64,000 nucleotides of DNA from Roseibium alexandrii DFL-11 (GTDB lineage Bacteria; Pseudomonadota; Alphaproteobacteria; Rhizobiales; Stappiaceae): contig NZ_CM011003.1 of assembly GCF_000158095.2 (NCBI RefSeq), positions 29,930-93,929 of the forward strand, in the 5' to 3' direction. Made by a program: the position numbers and the translations under genes. The notes below the pieces were generated by a model. The model was given only the letters and a program-made list of their open reading frames with translations, made no database searches and was not told the origin of the DNA. Shown one piece after another: positions 25,590-35,071 of this stretch (positions are counted from its first letter, which is position 1; every line of letters begins with the position of its first letter).

Positions 25590-25875
25590 TGTTGAACTAC
25601 AAAGAGGTCTATCTTAGAGGTTTTTCGATCCTTTTAATTGCACTAAGGCCACCGCAAGTGTGCGTTACCATTAGGATCCGTGCCGCCGGTAACGCCAACA
25701 GTACTGCAACACGTTTACTGAGTGCTTGTTAGCTAGACTCAAAATACATTTCTGACGCGTCGTGTGCCGCAGTGCATGATATCGGAAGTCTTTGGCTGCA
25801 AATCTCCTCCGGCACGAAATCAGCGCCCATAAGATCAAACTCTGGGAAACGAAAGGTAATTCAATAAAATTTTGC

Positions 25876-26730
25876 TTACCGTCGCCTTAGTCTTTGAAAA
25901 CTCAGTTGCATAAATCTTCCAAGAGCGGTCATCCATTCGTCCAACGAACGATCACTCACAATTGGCCGCGTTCTTTGAAAGAGCAGATGAAAGACTGCGA
26001 AACTGAGCAGCAGCGTTACGCCCCAGGAAATTAATGTGTCAGAAAGGAAGTGACCGCCGAATGCGATTCGGTTTAATGACAGGATGAAGCAAAGCGGCAA
26101 CACGAATAGCAGCGTCGCTTTGCGCCACGTAGCGGGAACTAGAAAGGCGACTGAAGTCAACCAAATGGCGGAAGACGCTTCTCCAGAGACGAAAGAACAG
26201 TTTCGGTCACAATAGTCAGTGACTTTCCAGACAGTTTGATAGGGTAGGTCTCCGCCGAACTCAGCCACATGTTGCGGTCTCGGGCGACCCCAATTGTCCT
26301 TCAAGATCAAATTTACGAGCACGCCGGGGCCAAGAACCAGAGTCGACAGCAGAAACAAGGGTTGGCGGAGTGGCATGAGCGGTGGACGATCGGGGATAAG
26401 CAACTTCAGAACGAACACAGCAACACAAGTAGTCGCAACCACCTGAACTAGAAATATGCCGAGATACCTTACGTCTCTGAGAAACGCCATGTTCTTCGCC
26501 CAGAAACCGAAAACTTCTGAATAAAACAATCCGCTCGACCAAATATCGGCACCGGGAAAGATAAAGAAAAACAGCGACACGGCACAGACATACAACCCGA
26601 TCGAAATCATCGGATGTGAAACACAGGAGTCGGTCAGCTTCTTTAGAATCGGCTTTGGGCTGTTTTCAATAGGTACTTTGTTCTTCATCGCCGGTATTTT
26701 GATCGAACTTCGAGGATTGATCCTATGCAT
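25876..26730 (-). CDS. PAP2-family membrane phosphatase
   Basis: The 284-aa protein has six predicted spans and the three PAP2 motifs: KDNWGRPRP, SFVSGEAS and LNRIAFGGHFLSD (catalytic His and Arg). Such enzymes dephosphorylate undecaprenyl pyrophosphate, lipid A or phosphatidate. In Cupriavidus the lead operon carries a PAP2-type undecaprenyl-pyrophosphate phosphatase (PbrB) beside an efflux ATPase and a type II signal peptidase (PbrC); this window also contains both of those, but dispersed. Start could be 26688 (MKNKVP) instead of 26730. Substrate unproven. Confidence 0.85.
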   Translation of the reverse strand: MHRINPRSSIKIPAMKNKVPIENSPKPILKKLTDSCVSHPMISIGLYVCAVSLFFFIFPGADIWSSGLFYSEVFGFWAKNMAFLRDVRYLGIFLVQVVATTCVAVFVLKLLIPDRPPLMPLRQPLFLLSTLVLGPGVLVNLILKDNWGRPRPQHVAEFGGDLPYQTVWKVTDYCDRNCSFVSGEASSAIWLTSVAFLVPATWRKATLLFVLPLCFILSLNRIAFGGHFLSDTLISWGVTLLLSFAVFHLLFQRTRPIVSDRSLDEWMTALGRFMQLSFQRLRRR

Positions 26731-27099
26731 CTAGAAGGTGTCCGAGGTGTTTCACAGGTGTCAAAATGCCGCCCGCTCCAACAAACCGGAGATGTGTTCA
26801 AGCGGACTTTCTGGGTTAACCGTCAACCTGTTGTTGGATGTCTCAATCCGGTTCATTCGAACGTCGATTGCTCGCGCTGGCCTTCTGCGTTGGAGCTGAT
26901 CTTGCGTCGTCAGCTGTACAACTTGCGATTAGAGTTTCTGGCCGATCAAGGGTAAGTCGCTGCACGACCCACCGCGGGGTTCCAATTAGTTTTGTGGCTT
27001 CGCGTTGAGTGCACAGGTTGGTCCCATTCTACTCAATATGCTCTTTGCTGGGTTTAGAAGATTGATTTGACGAAATGTTACCACCAACTCGAGCCGTGC
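26731..27099. other. Intergenic stretch without a clear gene
   Basis: A 57-codon frame starting near 26838 and a 76-codon frame from 26725 lack recognisable motifs. No terminator or dyad stands out. Confidence 0.4.
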
Positions 27100-27555
27100 T
27101 CAGTCGGTGCCGGGCGCGTTTCTTTTCACGAAATCTTGAAACACTTTCAGCGTCTCTTCGCTGACATGATGCTCGATACCCTCCGCGTCTTGCTCGGCCA
27201 CTTCTGCGGAAATTCCTAGTGTAACCAGGAAATCGACGACAATCCTGTGCCTCTTGCGGCAGGCTTCCGCCAGTTGGCGGCCCGCCTCAGTCAAACGTAT
27301 ATCGCGGTAGCGCTCCTTAAGGATAAGACCTTCTCGCTTCAGCCTAGCAAGATTTTTCGATACCGTCGGCTGCGCAACGCCAAGCCGTTCGGCAATTTCT
27401 ACCGGACGCGCAGACCCGTTCAGGTGGATCAGTTCCGCGATGAGTTCCACATAGTCCTCGACCATTTCACTCTGGTGCGCGGTGCGCACAGCCTCGAACC
27501 CGCTGGCCTGTTCATCGACACTTCTATCGGACACCTTGGGTGAAGGACCGGTCAT
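27100..27555 (-). CDS. mntR: MntR, manganese-responsive DtxR-family repressor
   Basis: The 151-aa protein has the DtxR/MntR layout: winged helix-turn-helix (GSARPVEIAERLGVAQPTVSKNLARLKREGLI) and a metal-binding dimerisation domain with RLTEAGRQLAEACRKRHRIVVDFLVTLG and AEGIEHHVSEETL (Glu-His-His ligands). The absence of a C-terminal SH3 domain points to the Mn-type subgroup. It is divergent from the peroxidase-ABC operon, and the intergenic region has a clear MntR-like box. It should repress that operon when Mn(II) is plentiful. Confidence 0.92.
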   Translation of the reverse strand: MTGPSPKVSDRSVDEQASGFEAVRTAHQSEMVEDYVELIAELIHLNGSARPVEIAERLGVAQPTVSKNLARLKREGLILKERYRDIRLTEAGRQLAEACRKRHRIVVDFLVTLGISAEVAEQDAEGIEHHVSEETLKVFQDFVKRNAPGTD

Positions 27556-27613
27556 GAACGGAACACATCCTCTTTGTTTTCATGGTGATTGTGTATGCCG
27601 TGAAATTAGTCAC

Positions 27614-27659
27614 TTGACAATGCGTTAGATCATCCTAAGAAATTTAGCCTAGTCTAAAT
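27614..27659 (+). promoter_or_regulatory. Promoter with MntR box for the peroxidase-ABC operon
   Basis: TTGACA (27614-27619) and TAAGAA (27636-27641) form a sigma70-like pair with a 16-bp spacer. Directly downstream, AATTTAGCCTAGTCTAAAT (27641-27659) contains perfect TTTAG/CTAAA arms and matches the MntR operator pattern. Binding there would block the promoter. The ATG is 15 bp further on. Confidence 0.75.
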
Positions 27660-27674
27660 ATAATAGGCGCAGCT

Positions 27675-29528
27675 ATGAAAACTCTCCTTGCCAGCGCAGC
27701 GATCTGCCTTGTTCCGCTAACCGCGCAAGCCACCGCAATCAAAGAAGCCCCCTGGGCTCCACGTGCAGCCGCTTATCGGCACACCTTGTTTCTGGGAAAC
27801 CTTTCCCCAGTCCCCTGGGAGAAAATTGAAGCCAGCTGGAACCGCGCCGTTCCAGGCAGCTCACTGCCGTATGCCGCGGTTTCCAGAGCAAGTGACGAGG
27901 AAGCCGCTGCTCTTAACAGTGCTCTTCAAGTGCAGGACAGGCAGGCGCTGTTTGAAGCGGCAACGGTCATCGTTGCTCAGGGGATACTGCGTCACCTGGA
28001 AAATGCGGATGCCAGGCTCGGAACTCCAGAAGCAGCCACTGAGTTGGCCAAGGCCGAAACGCTTTACCGCGCCTTTGAAGATGCTATTCGCGCCGCCGAT
28101 GAGCCTGCCGCTCGCCAGCTTGGCAGGGCATGGCTCATCCTAAACTCGTCCCTGGGCAGTGGCGGCGTTCTGGGCCAAGGCGGACAGGAAAGCAACAAGG
28201 CAGAATTCGCAAACGCCCGCAAAGATGTTTCCGATTACATTCGTACCAACTACTTGCCGGCAGAATTTGCAACTCGTGACAAGCTGGCTCCTGTTCCGGA
28301 AACGGTTTTCCTTTCTGGACCGGAAGTGAAACTGCCCGCAACATTGCCTCCGGGATCAAACATCGCCGATCAAAGCGAGCTGCCGCGCCTTATTCTTCAA
28401 TTCGAGGAAGCCGGTGAAGACGAAGCCAACCTGCCGCTTGTCGCTTATGGCGACATGCTGTTTGACAGTCCTGAGATCTTCGGCGGTCCGGCGCAGGAAC
28501 TTGGGATTGCCTGTTCCACCTGCCATAACAGATCTGACATCAACAGGGAGTTCTTCATTCCGGGCCTCAGCTATCGCCCCGGGGGGATGGATGTCGACGG
28601 TGCTTTCTTCAATCCGATGTTCAATGACCGGAAGGACGATCACCTCGATACGCCGTCGATGCGCGGTATACGGTTCACCGCGCCTTATGGCCGTGACGGA
28701 CGCGAACCCAGTCTGCGCCGCTTCATCCGCAACGTGATCGTTACCGAATTTGCCGGCAAGGAGCCGACCCCGTTCCAGCTTGATGCGCTAGTCGCCTATG
28801 TCCGTGAGTTCGACTGGCTGCCGAACCCGAAAATCGACCGGGCAGGCCGGCTGACCGACAAGGCCTCCGACGCGGCAAAGCAGGGTGAAGCCATCTTCAA
28901 TACTGATTTTCCAGGACTGAACGGCAAGTCCTGCGCGTCCTGCCACACGCCGGATCAGAACTTCACGGATGGACTGACACACGATATCGGGAGCTCAGAG
29001 CGGCCTTTCCCCGGAGGCACGGCCACAGCCTTCGAAACGCCAACGCTGCGCAACATTAACTTCACCGCCCCCTATATGCATGACGGTTCGCTGCCGACGC
29101 TGGCCAGCGTTGTGGATTGGTTCAACGACACCAGGAATCTTGGGTTGGACGAAGAGCAACGAGCAGACCTGACGGCGTATCTGGAAGCCATCGGCGATGG
29201 CGAAGAGCCCTATCAGCGCTTTGAAGGCCGTGACAGTGTCTTCCGCCTGTCCTGGGAAGAGCTGACCACCTTCGCGTCGACCCTGGACACACTTCTGCCC
29301 GCCCGTGATGCCCAGAATATCGCGTTGCTCATCGACACGGTTGCGCCGGATCTTGCAGCCGACGCCAGCGTGATGACCAATCAGGCGGCAAAACCCGAAA
29401 TCTATGAACTCAGCGCTATCCTGAGGGCCGTGGGCGATGCCAGCGCTGAAGGAGACTGGGGCGAGGCGGAACAGCAATGGCAAAAGTTCAATACCATGCA
29501 GGCCGCAATTGACGAGAGGATGTTTTGA
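27675..29528 (+). CDS. Di-haem cytochrome c peroxidase-like protein with an extra N-terminal domain
   Basis: The 617-aa product has a signal peptide (MKTLLASAAICLVPLTAQATA) and two c-type haem motifs, CSTCH (about residue 278) and CASCH (about 418), with the MauG/CCP-type arrangement (DTPSMRGIRFTAPYGRDGR; TPTLRNINFTAPYMHDGSLP). A ~230-residue helical N-terminal region precedes the first haem; standard peroxidases of about 330 aa lack it, and I do not recognise it. The gene is first in a four-gene operon with a PhnD-like binding protein, under an MntR box. A redox step linked to metal uptake is plausible but inferred. Confidence 0.85.
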   Translation: MKTLLASAAICLVPLTAQATAIKEAPWAPRAAAYRHTLFLGNLSPVPWEKIEASWNRAVPGSSLPYAAVSRASDEEAAALNSALQVQDRQALFEAATVIVAQGILRHLENADARLGTPEAATELAKAETLYRAFEDAIRAADEPAARQLGRAWLILNSSLGSGGVLGQGGQESNKAEFANARKDVSDYIRTNYLPAEFATRDKLAPVPETVFLSGPEVKLPATLPPGSNIADQSELPRLILQFEEAGEDEANLPLVAYGDMLFDSPEIFGGPAQELGIACSTCHNRSDINREFFIPGLSYRPGGMDVDGAFFNPMFNDRKDDHLDTPSMRGIRFTAPYGRDGREPSLRRFIRNVIVTEFAGKEPTPFQLDALVAYVREFDWLPNPKIDRAGRLTDKASDAAKQGEAIFNTDFPGLNGKSCASCHTPDQNFTDGLTHDIGSSERPFPGGTATAFETPTLRNINFTAPYMHDGSLPTLASVVDWFNDTRNLGLDEEQRADLTAYLEAIGDGEEPYQRFEGRDSVFRLSWEELTTFASTLDTLLPARDAQNIALLIDTVAPDLAADASVMTNQAAKPEIYELSAILRAVGDASAEGDWGEAEQQWQKFNTMQAAIDERMF

Positions 29529-30385
29529 TGCTGAACCGCCGCACGTTCCTGGCCGCTGCCTCCGCCAGCTTCGTCCTGCCGGCTCTCGCTGCCGAGGAGG
29601 GCCTGACCTTGGCCTTCATTCCGCAGGAGAACCCGGAAAAGCTTCTGGGAGATATCAAAGTCATCACCGGCTGGCTGTCGGAGCACATGGGTGTCCCCGT
29701 CATCGGTTTCGTCACTTTTGACCATGCAGCCGCAGTCGAAGCGCTTCGAAACGGCGATGCCGACATTTCCTTCATGGGCGCCCTACCATTTGTTCTCGCG
29801 GAAGATCAGCTCGGAGCCGTACCGCTTTTGTCGGAAGTCTATCGGGGTCAGCCCAGCTACTCCGGACGGGTCTTCGTCCGCAAGGACAGCGGCATTGAAA
29901 CCCTTGCCGATCTCAAGGGGCGTGACATTGCCTTCGCAGACCCTGTATCGGAATCCGGTTATATTTATCCACTGGATCTGTTTGTCCGCGAAGGCCTGAT
30001 CTCCGGAACTGATGACGCCGACAGCTTTTTCGGCCGGAAATTCTTCGCAGGCGGATACCAGCAGGCGATGCAGGCCATGGCTAACGGACTGGTCGATGCC
30101 GCCGGAGCGAGCCAATATGCGGATCTCTTTTTAACGCCGGACCAGCAGGCAGAAGTCAGGGTTCTGGCGGAATCGGAACAGATCCCGAGTCATGCGGTCA
30201 TTGCACGCCCCGGTCTCGATGCCGGATTGCAGACAAGGTTCGTTAACGTGATGCTTAGCCTGAACGATCCGGAAAACCGCTATCTGCTGGCCTATCTCTA
30301 CGGCCCGGACGGCTATGTTACCGCTGACCCGGAGGTCTATGAAGGCGTTCGCGAAACCGCTCGGCGTTATGGTTTCCTGAAATGA
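29528..30385 (+). CDS. PhnD-like periplasmic binding protein of ABC transporter
   Basis: The 285-aa protein has a twin-Arg signal (LNRRTFLAAASASFVLPALA) and the PhnD/type 2 periplasmic fold: TLAFIPQENPEKLLGDIKVITGWLSEHMGVPV, YSGRVFVRKDSGIETLADLKGRDIAFADP and VDAAGASQYADLFL. PhnD homologues bind phosphonate, phosphite or other anions, and some related proteins serve other substrates. Its ATG overlaps the stop of the peroxidase gene (ATGA) and its end overlaps the ATPase gene. MntR control suggests a metal-linked substrate rather than phosphonate. Confidence 0.88.
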   Translation: MLNRRTFLAAASASFVLPALAAEEGLTLAFIPQENPEKLLGDIKVITGWLSEHMGVPVIGFVTFDHAAAVEALRNGDADISFMGALPFVLAEDQLGAVPLLSEVYRGQPSYSGRVFVRKDSGIETLADLKGRDIAFADPVSESGYIYPLDLFVREGLISGTDDADSFFGRKFFAGGYQQAMQAMANGLVDAAGASQYADLFLTPDQQAEVRVLAESEQIPSHAVIARPGLDAGLQTRFVNVMLSLNDPENRYLLAYLYGPDGYVTADPEVYEGVRETARRYGFLK

Positions 30386-31152
30386 GCGTTGCCGCTGCCC
30401 TTTGCGATGTCACGCATCAGTTCGACGAACATCCTGCCTTGTCGAATGTCTCCCTGACTCTGAAGGCAGGAGAAAGCGTTGCGTTTCTGGGGCCGTCAGG
30501 GGCGGGAAAGTCAACTCTGCTGGCACTTCTTGACGGGCGGTTGCGGAACTGGCGCGGTACGGCAGAAGTTCTGGAGACAACTTACTCCGCGACAGCGCGT
30601 CCGCCCAGAGACGCAAGATCGGACGTCGGGTTCATTTTCCAGGAATTCGCGCTGGTTGACCGGTTGAGCGTTTACCAGAACGTGATGAACGGAAGGCTTG
30701 GCCGGATGCGGACCTGGCAATCGCTCTGGAGTCGCTTCGGTGAACGCGATCACCTTGTCGTCTCCGGTGTTCTAGAGGATACCGGATTGACCGATCTGGC
30801 CGCGCGCCGCGCGGACAAACTCTCCGGCGGACAACGGCAACGCACCGCCATCGCACGGTGCCTGGCCCAGGAACCGAAACTGATCCTGGCAGACGAACCG
30901 GTCAGCAATCTCGATCCGGCCAATGCCGAGAAAATTCTCGGCCTGATTACCGCCGCCGCCCGCAAACGCGGCATCACCGTCGTTTTCAGCTCGCATCAGC
31001 CGGAGTTGTCACAGCGTTTCGCCGATCGCATCATCGGCCTGCGCGACGGCAAACTGCTCTTCGACCGGCCCTCGGGGCAGGTAAGCGCTTCCGATATTTC
31101 GGAGCTTTATCATGGCGCGTCTCCGAGCGCCGAACTGCGAGTGGTGAGCTAA
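30382..31152 (+). CDS. PhnC-like ABC transporter ATPase
   Basis: The 256-aa protein is a standard importer ATPase: Walker A GPSGAGKST (about residues 37-45), Q-loop FIFQEFALVDRLSVYQNVMNGRLG typical of PhnC, signature LSGGQRQRTAIARCLAQ, Walker B LILADEPVSNLDP and H-loop SSHQPE. It overlaps the genes on either side by a few bases, so the three transporter genes are translationally coupled. Confidence 0.93.
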   Translation: MSVAAALCDVTHQFDEHPALSNVSLTLKAGESVAFLGPSGAGKSTLLALLDGRLRNWRGTAEVLETTYSATARPPRDARSDVGFIFQEFALVDRLSVYQNVMNGRLGRMRTWQSLWSRFGERDHLVVSGVLEDTGLTDLAARRADKLSGGQRQRTAIARCLAQEPKLILADEPVSNLDPANAEKILGLITAAARKRGITVVFSSHQPELSQRFADRIIGLRDGKLLFDRPSGQVSASDISELYHGASPSAELRVVS

Positions 31153-31895
31153 TGTCACGCGCCGTGACCTGGCTTGTGCTGGCCGCTGCCATCTTGTGGT
31201 CACTGGGAAGCGCCGATATGGGATTGGAAAAGCTCCCCGGCGCAATGGCGCGCCTGGGCGAATTTTTCGGCCGGATGCTGCCGCCAGACATGTCCATTTG
31301 GCCGGAAGTTCTGCAAGGTCTGGCGGAGACCCTGCGCATTGCCATCCTTGGAACCTTCTTCGCCGTCCTGTTTTCCGTCGTTCTTGGCATTTTGGCAGCG
31401 GAAACACTGGTTCCGCCGGCAATCTGGCGGCCCGTCCGATCGCTGCTTGCGATCGTGCGGGCAATTCCGCTGATCCTGGTTGCCATGCTGATGGTCGGTG
31501 CAGTCGGCCTTGGACCGTTGCCCGGTATCCTGGCAGTGACATTTCACGCGACGGGTATGCTGGCGAAATTCTACGCCGAGGCGATCGATACCGTCTCGCC
31601 TGAGCCCGTGAAGGCACTGGAAAGCGCGGGCGCCAACAGATTGCAGCAATTGCGCTGGGGGATCTGGCCGCAAATGGCGCCGGTGGTCCTGCGCGATACC
31701 GTCTTCCGGTTCGAACTGAATTTGCGCGAGAGCCTGATTCTCGGCATCGTCGGCGCGGGCGGCATCGGCCTTTATGTTCAGACCTACGTCCGCTCGTTTC
31801 AGTACGACAAGGCCGCGACAGTGACGCTGGCGATCATTGTTCTCGTGCTGCTATCAGAAGCCGTGAACACCGCTTTGCAGAAACGCTTCTCCTGA
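31152..31895 (+). CDS. PhnE-like ABC transporter permease
   Basis: The 247-aa protein has about six membrane spans and the PhnE-type coupling motif EAIDTVSPEPVKALESAGANRLQQLRWGIWPQ, with a C-terminal ESLILGIVGAGGIGLYVQTYV. It completes the importer. Start ATG 31152 overlaps the end of the ATPase gene; a longer upstream reading overlaps that gene in another frame and is discarded. It is the last gene of the operon. Confidence 0.92.
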   Translation: MSRAVTWLVLAAAILWSLGSADMGLEKLPGAMARLGEFFGRMLPPDMSIWPEVLQGLAETLRIAILGTFFAVLFSVVLGILAAETLVPPAIWRPVRSLLAIVRAIPLILVAMLMVGAVGLGPLPGILAVTFHATGMLAKFYAEAIDTVSPEPVKALESAGANRLQQLRWGIWPQMAPVVLRDTVFRFELNLRESLILGIVGAGGIGLYVQTYVRSFQYDKAATVTLAIIVLVLLSEAVNTALQKRFS

Positions 31896-32059
31896 TTAGA
31901 TGTGCAGCTTTTCGAACTTATCATGATGTCCAAAGAAGCTGCGGCCTTAAGAACGCAATTAATTCCGAAGCCTAATCAGCGGGCTCATTCCTCACTGTTC
32001 TGCGCATCAACTAAGACCGCAGTCCCAAAGGAAGGCTCCTGGACGTCTAGAGTAAACCG

Positions 32060-32677
32060 TTACTTCCTTGGTACGCTGGCAACAGTGGTCACGCGGGCGT
32101 CGTCAATCCCGGTCCAAAGCGCGGCGGAATACGGAGATTGACGTTTAATGTATCGGTACGGCGTCGAATACCAAGGCAGAACTGTTTCAGCTTGGTTGTC
32201 CAATATCATGTCTCCGTAGTCTGTGCGGACTGTCAGCACAGCATGACCACCATTCTGGAGGTCCTTTGCGACGGTGATTAGCAGAGTGCTGCGCGGCCAT
32301 CCCGCATTTAGAAGCTCTCGTTGCTTTTCAAGGACATATTCCTCACAATCTCCATATCCGCCGTCTGGGTAGGTCCAATACTCTGGTTTGCCATAGAGAT
32401 CGTCATCGGTCATTGGCCGAACACGACGATTTACATCCGTGTTAATCGCGAGCAATTCCTGCCATCTTTCTTCCGTCAATTTTACGACGACCGGCTCATA
32501 GCGTTCATTTGAACAAGCACCAATGTTGTCTTGGCAAAACTGTACGTATCCGATGGGTGCTTTTACGTCTTGGTTCATGTCCATAAAGCGCCCGGTATCG
32601 GCTGACGCAGACGCGGAAGAAGTTACCAACAATGCCAGAAAAGTTGTTGGCAGAAGTATATTTTGTAGTCTTTTCAT
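32060..32677 (-). CDS. LapG-like transglutaminase-fold cysteine peptidase (periplasmic)
   Basis: The 205-aa product has a signal peptide and the PF06035 catalytic triad: Cys in GYGDCEEYVLEKQRELL, His in NGGHAVLTVRTDYGD, and Asp in MILDNQ. LapG-type enzymes cleave large surface adhesins under c-di-GMP control. No adhesin or LapD partner is in the window, so its substrate is likely chromosomal or different. ATG 32677 (MKRLQNILLP) was chosen for its signal peptide. Confidence 0.85.
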   Translation of the reverse strand: MKRLQNILLPTTFLALLVTSSASASADTGRFMDMNQDVKAPIGYVQFCQDNIGACSNERYEPVVVKLTEERWQELLAINTDVNRRVRPMTDDDLYGKPEYWTYPDGGYGDCEEYVLEKQRELLNAGWPRSTLLITVAKDLQNGGHAVLTVRTDYGDMILDNQAETVLPWYSTPYRYIKRQSPYSAALWTGIDDARVTTVASVPRK

Positions 32678-33218
32678 CCCAAAGCCCTCCCTTAAGGCTG
32701 GCCTCACGATGTCATCTTGAATTTTATTTGAATAAAAGCTTCGCGGTAAGTATTAAATCAAATAAAAAGAAATATATACAAATATTTGAATTGCTTTTTA
32801 CTATAAATCTAATTAGACTTGTCTAAAATTTTATCTTTTTCCTGCAACCGACTGATATGCTTACATTTCTTCCGTTGATGGTCCTTGAATTAAATAAAGG
32901 AGGATTTGGCGTGCCCCCTGACAATCGAGAGTTTAAAAAGAAATCCAGAAGGCAATTCAGGTGAATATTTCGGAAAGTTTTTTGGAGGCAGAGCAACCCA
33001 TTGATTGGATCGCCGCGACCAACCGAGGTTCCACAGCATACGTCCAACAACTACAGGCGGCCTGATCCCGCTCGTGACAATTCAACCTTTTTGAGAATGG
33101 CCTTACGGCCGAAAAAGACGGCCCTCGCAGAAAGCCTCTCACTGCTACCTTGGAAAAACAATCCAACACAGTTCCAACGTCGTAGGTACAGTACCGATAT
33201 GTTGGCTGGGTATTGTCG
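32678..33218. other. AT-rich intergenic region
   Basis: About 540 bp, strongly AT-rich around 32720-32850, with no credible gene. It separates the divergent cysteine-peptidase and DedA genes and presumably holds their promoters. No MerR-type 19-bp-spacer promoter is visible here. Confidence 0.4.
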
Positions 33219-33770
33219 ATGGACGCGCTTGAAGAATGGATCAGATTAAATTCGTACTTGGTATACGGGATACTTTTTTTCTATTGTGCGATGAAAAGTG
33301 GGGCTCTGCCGCTGTTTGCTGCTATCTTTGCCAGCACTGGTGATCTTTCGATATTTGCAGTATCTGCGGCATCCTTTCTTGGCGGATACTTAGGAGATGA
33401 AGCACGGTTTTATCTTGCGCGGCGATATGGTGACTATTTGACAAGCCGGCTGCCAAGATTAGGTGTGATTGTCAAACGAGCTGAAGGCTTGCTTGCGAGG
33501 CACGGAGCCAAATACATTTTTTTGTACCGATATCCAAAAGGTATGCGAACGATCGGCGCATTTCCGGTCGGGTTAAGCAATATGTCCTGGTTGCGTTTCA
33601 CTGTTTTCAACGCAGGATCTGCTGCCTTGTGGACCATGTTGCTAGTTGCGTTTGGATATGTGTTTGGTGTTGCGATAGTAGAGACTGTAGAACGTAACTG
33701 GGGCTGGCTTAGCGTTGTCGCGCTAGGGGTATTCGCAGTTTGGTGTGGCTTGTCTATCGCAATAATTTGA
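33219..33770 (+). CDS. DedA/VTT-family membrane protein
   Basis: The 183-aa protein has the DedA plan: an N-terminal amphipathic part, GALPLFAAIFASTGDLSIFAVSAASFLGGYLGDEARFYLARRYG, and a second half FLYRYPKGMRTIGAFPVGLSNMSWLRFTVFNAGSAALW. Family members scramble lipid carriers such as undecaprenyl phosphate across the membrane and affect drug and stress tolerance. The canonical G..R.[FIVP] element reads RYPKGMRTIGAFPVG. ATG 33219 was preferred over TTG 33213. The gene is one of several envelope genes in this accessory segment. Confidence 0.85.
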   Translation: MDALEEWIRLNSYLVYGILFFYCAMKSGALPLFAAIFASTGDLSIFAVSAASFLGGYLGDEARFYLARRYGDYLTSRLPRLGVIVKRAEGLLARHGAKYIFLYRYPKGMRTIGAFPVGLSNMSWLRFTVFNAGSAALWTMLLVAFGYVFGVAIVETVERNWGWLSVVALGVFAVWCGLSIAII

Positions 33771-33994
33771 CGAGTGCGCAAAAGGGATTACGAACCCCCT
33801 AGTGTCAAAAACAAATAATAACCACTTTTCCCGATAATTAAATGTGCAGCTACTGTGCTTGTATATGTAACAGCTCTGTTCTTTCTGAGTTGCGAGAGAG
33901 CCAAAAGCTCTCGACGAATTCGTACAGCGCGGAAATCGAATAATGAACACAGCTCTCCCGAGATGTGAGTCTCCTAACGAAGTGTCAGGTAGTT

Positions 33995-35032
33995 ATGCAT
34001 TTGGAGATGTTTAAACAGGCACAAATCGCCCGTAGGGTGCTGAGTGTGAGCATGACAATTTTCACGCTTCTGCTCGCGGGATGTGTAGGTTCGTCACTCG
34101 AAATGGAATCACGCGGAGAAATTGCAATTCCATACAAGGTCACGGCGTTGATGCGCAACAAAGGGGTCAAGGGATCGGATCCCGTTTTTATCCGAATTTT
34201 TAAACAGGAAAGTGAGCTTGAGGTTTGGAAAAAAAGACGCGCCGGCGATTATGTCCTCCTAAAAACATACGAGATGTGTCGTTGGTCCGGCGATCTGGGT
34301 CCCAAACGAGCAGAAGGTGATCGCCAGGCACCTGAAGGCATATATGAAGTCACGCTCGGGAGGCTAAACCCCAACTCCAAGTATTTCCTTTCATTTGATT
34401 TGGGGTATCCGAACAAACTCGAGCGCGCGAAGGGTTACTCTGGAACTGCGCTCATGGTCCACGGAGCCTGCTCGTCTTCCGGGTGCTTCGCAATCACAGA
34501 CGAGCAAATCACCGAAGTGTATGCTCTAGTTCGGGACGCATTGCGCGCCGGGCAACCTTCCGTGCAGGTGCAATCACTCCCTTTTCGCATGACACCTGAA
34601 AATCTTGCGAGGCACTACGACAATCCAAACCTCAGTTTCTGGCTGGACCTCAAAGAAGCTTCCACCACGTTCGAAGTCCTGCGGCGTCCGCCAGAATTCC
34701 GATTTTGCGAAGGAAGATATCGTTTTGGAGCAGCGAAGGACCCAGGAGCTGACTACGGCCCACTTGGACAGTGCCCGCAGTTGGAACAACCACCGCAAAG
34801 AGTTTCAGAAAAGATTGCTGCTGACCTAAGCTCAGTTGAACAACTTCGGGAAGGGGGCGGCAATATCGTAAGTTCTTACGCCGACGGTGGAATGCACTCT
34901 AGGTTTCGAAATGTTCTTTTGGAAAGGGGAGCTGAATTCCTCGCGAGGAAAACATCGAGTAGCGCCGTACCGGTTAGCAGACCAAAAGCAGCGCTGTCCG
35001 ACCCATACAAACCTTTGTTGTCTCAGCAATGA
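33995..35032 (+). CDS. YafK-type L,D-transpeptidase lipoprotein
   Basis: The 345-aa product has a lipoprotein signal with lipobox LLAGC, then an L,D-transpeptidase domain with the conserved FIRIFKQESELEVWKK and the catalytic MVHGACSSSGCFAITDEQI block (His and Cys). YafK proteins cut or form bonds between peptidoglycan and lipoprotein. The C-terminal 90 residues (AADLSSVEQLREGGGN onward) are polar and not recognised. ATG 33995 was preferred to an upstream start. Base composition is AT-richer than the tra genes. Confidence 0.87.
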   Translation: MHLEMFKQAQIARRVLSVSMTIFTLLLAGCVGSSLEMESRGEIAIPYKVTALMRNKGVKGSDPVFIRIFKQESELEVWKKRRAGDYVLLKTYEMCRWSGDLGPKRAEGDRQAPEGIYEVTLGRLNPNSKYFLSFDLGYPNKLERAKGYSGTALMVHGACSSSGCFAITDEQITEVYALVRDALRAGQPSVQVQSLPFRMTPENLARHYDNPNLSFWLDLKEASTTFEVLRRPPEFRFCEGRYRFGAAKDPGADYGPLGQCPQLEQPPQRVSEKIAADLSSVEQLREGGGNIVSSYADGGMHSRFRNVLLERGAEFLARKTSSSAVPVSRPKAALSDPYKPLLSQQ

Positions 35033-35071
35033 ATTTTTTTGGTGTTGTGAAATTTAATTGGAGCCTCTGCC

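Noticed and set aside
26700..26760. Possible MerR-type dyad (TCTAGA region) upstream of the PAP2 gene
   Set aside because: No -35/-10 pair with a 19-bp spacer can be placed around it, unlike the four accepted sites.
26725..26955. A 76-codon plus-strand frame after the PAP2 gene
   Set aside because: No ribosome site or motif, and it would overlap the PAP2 promoter.
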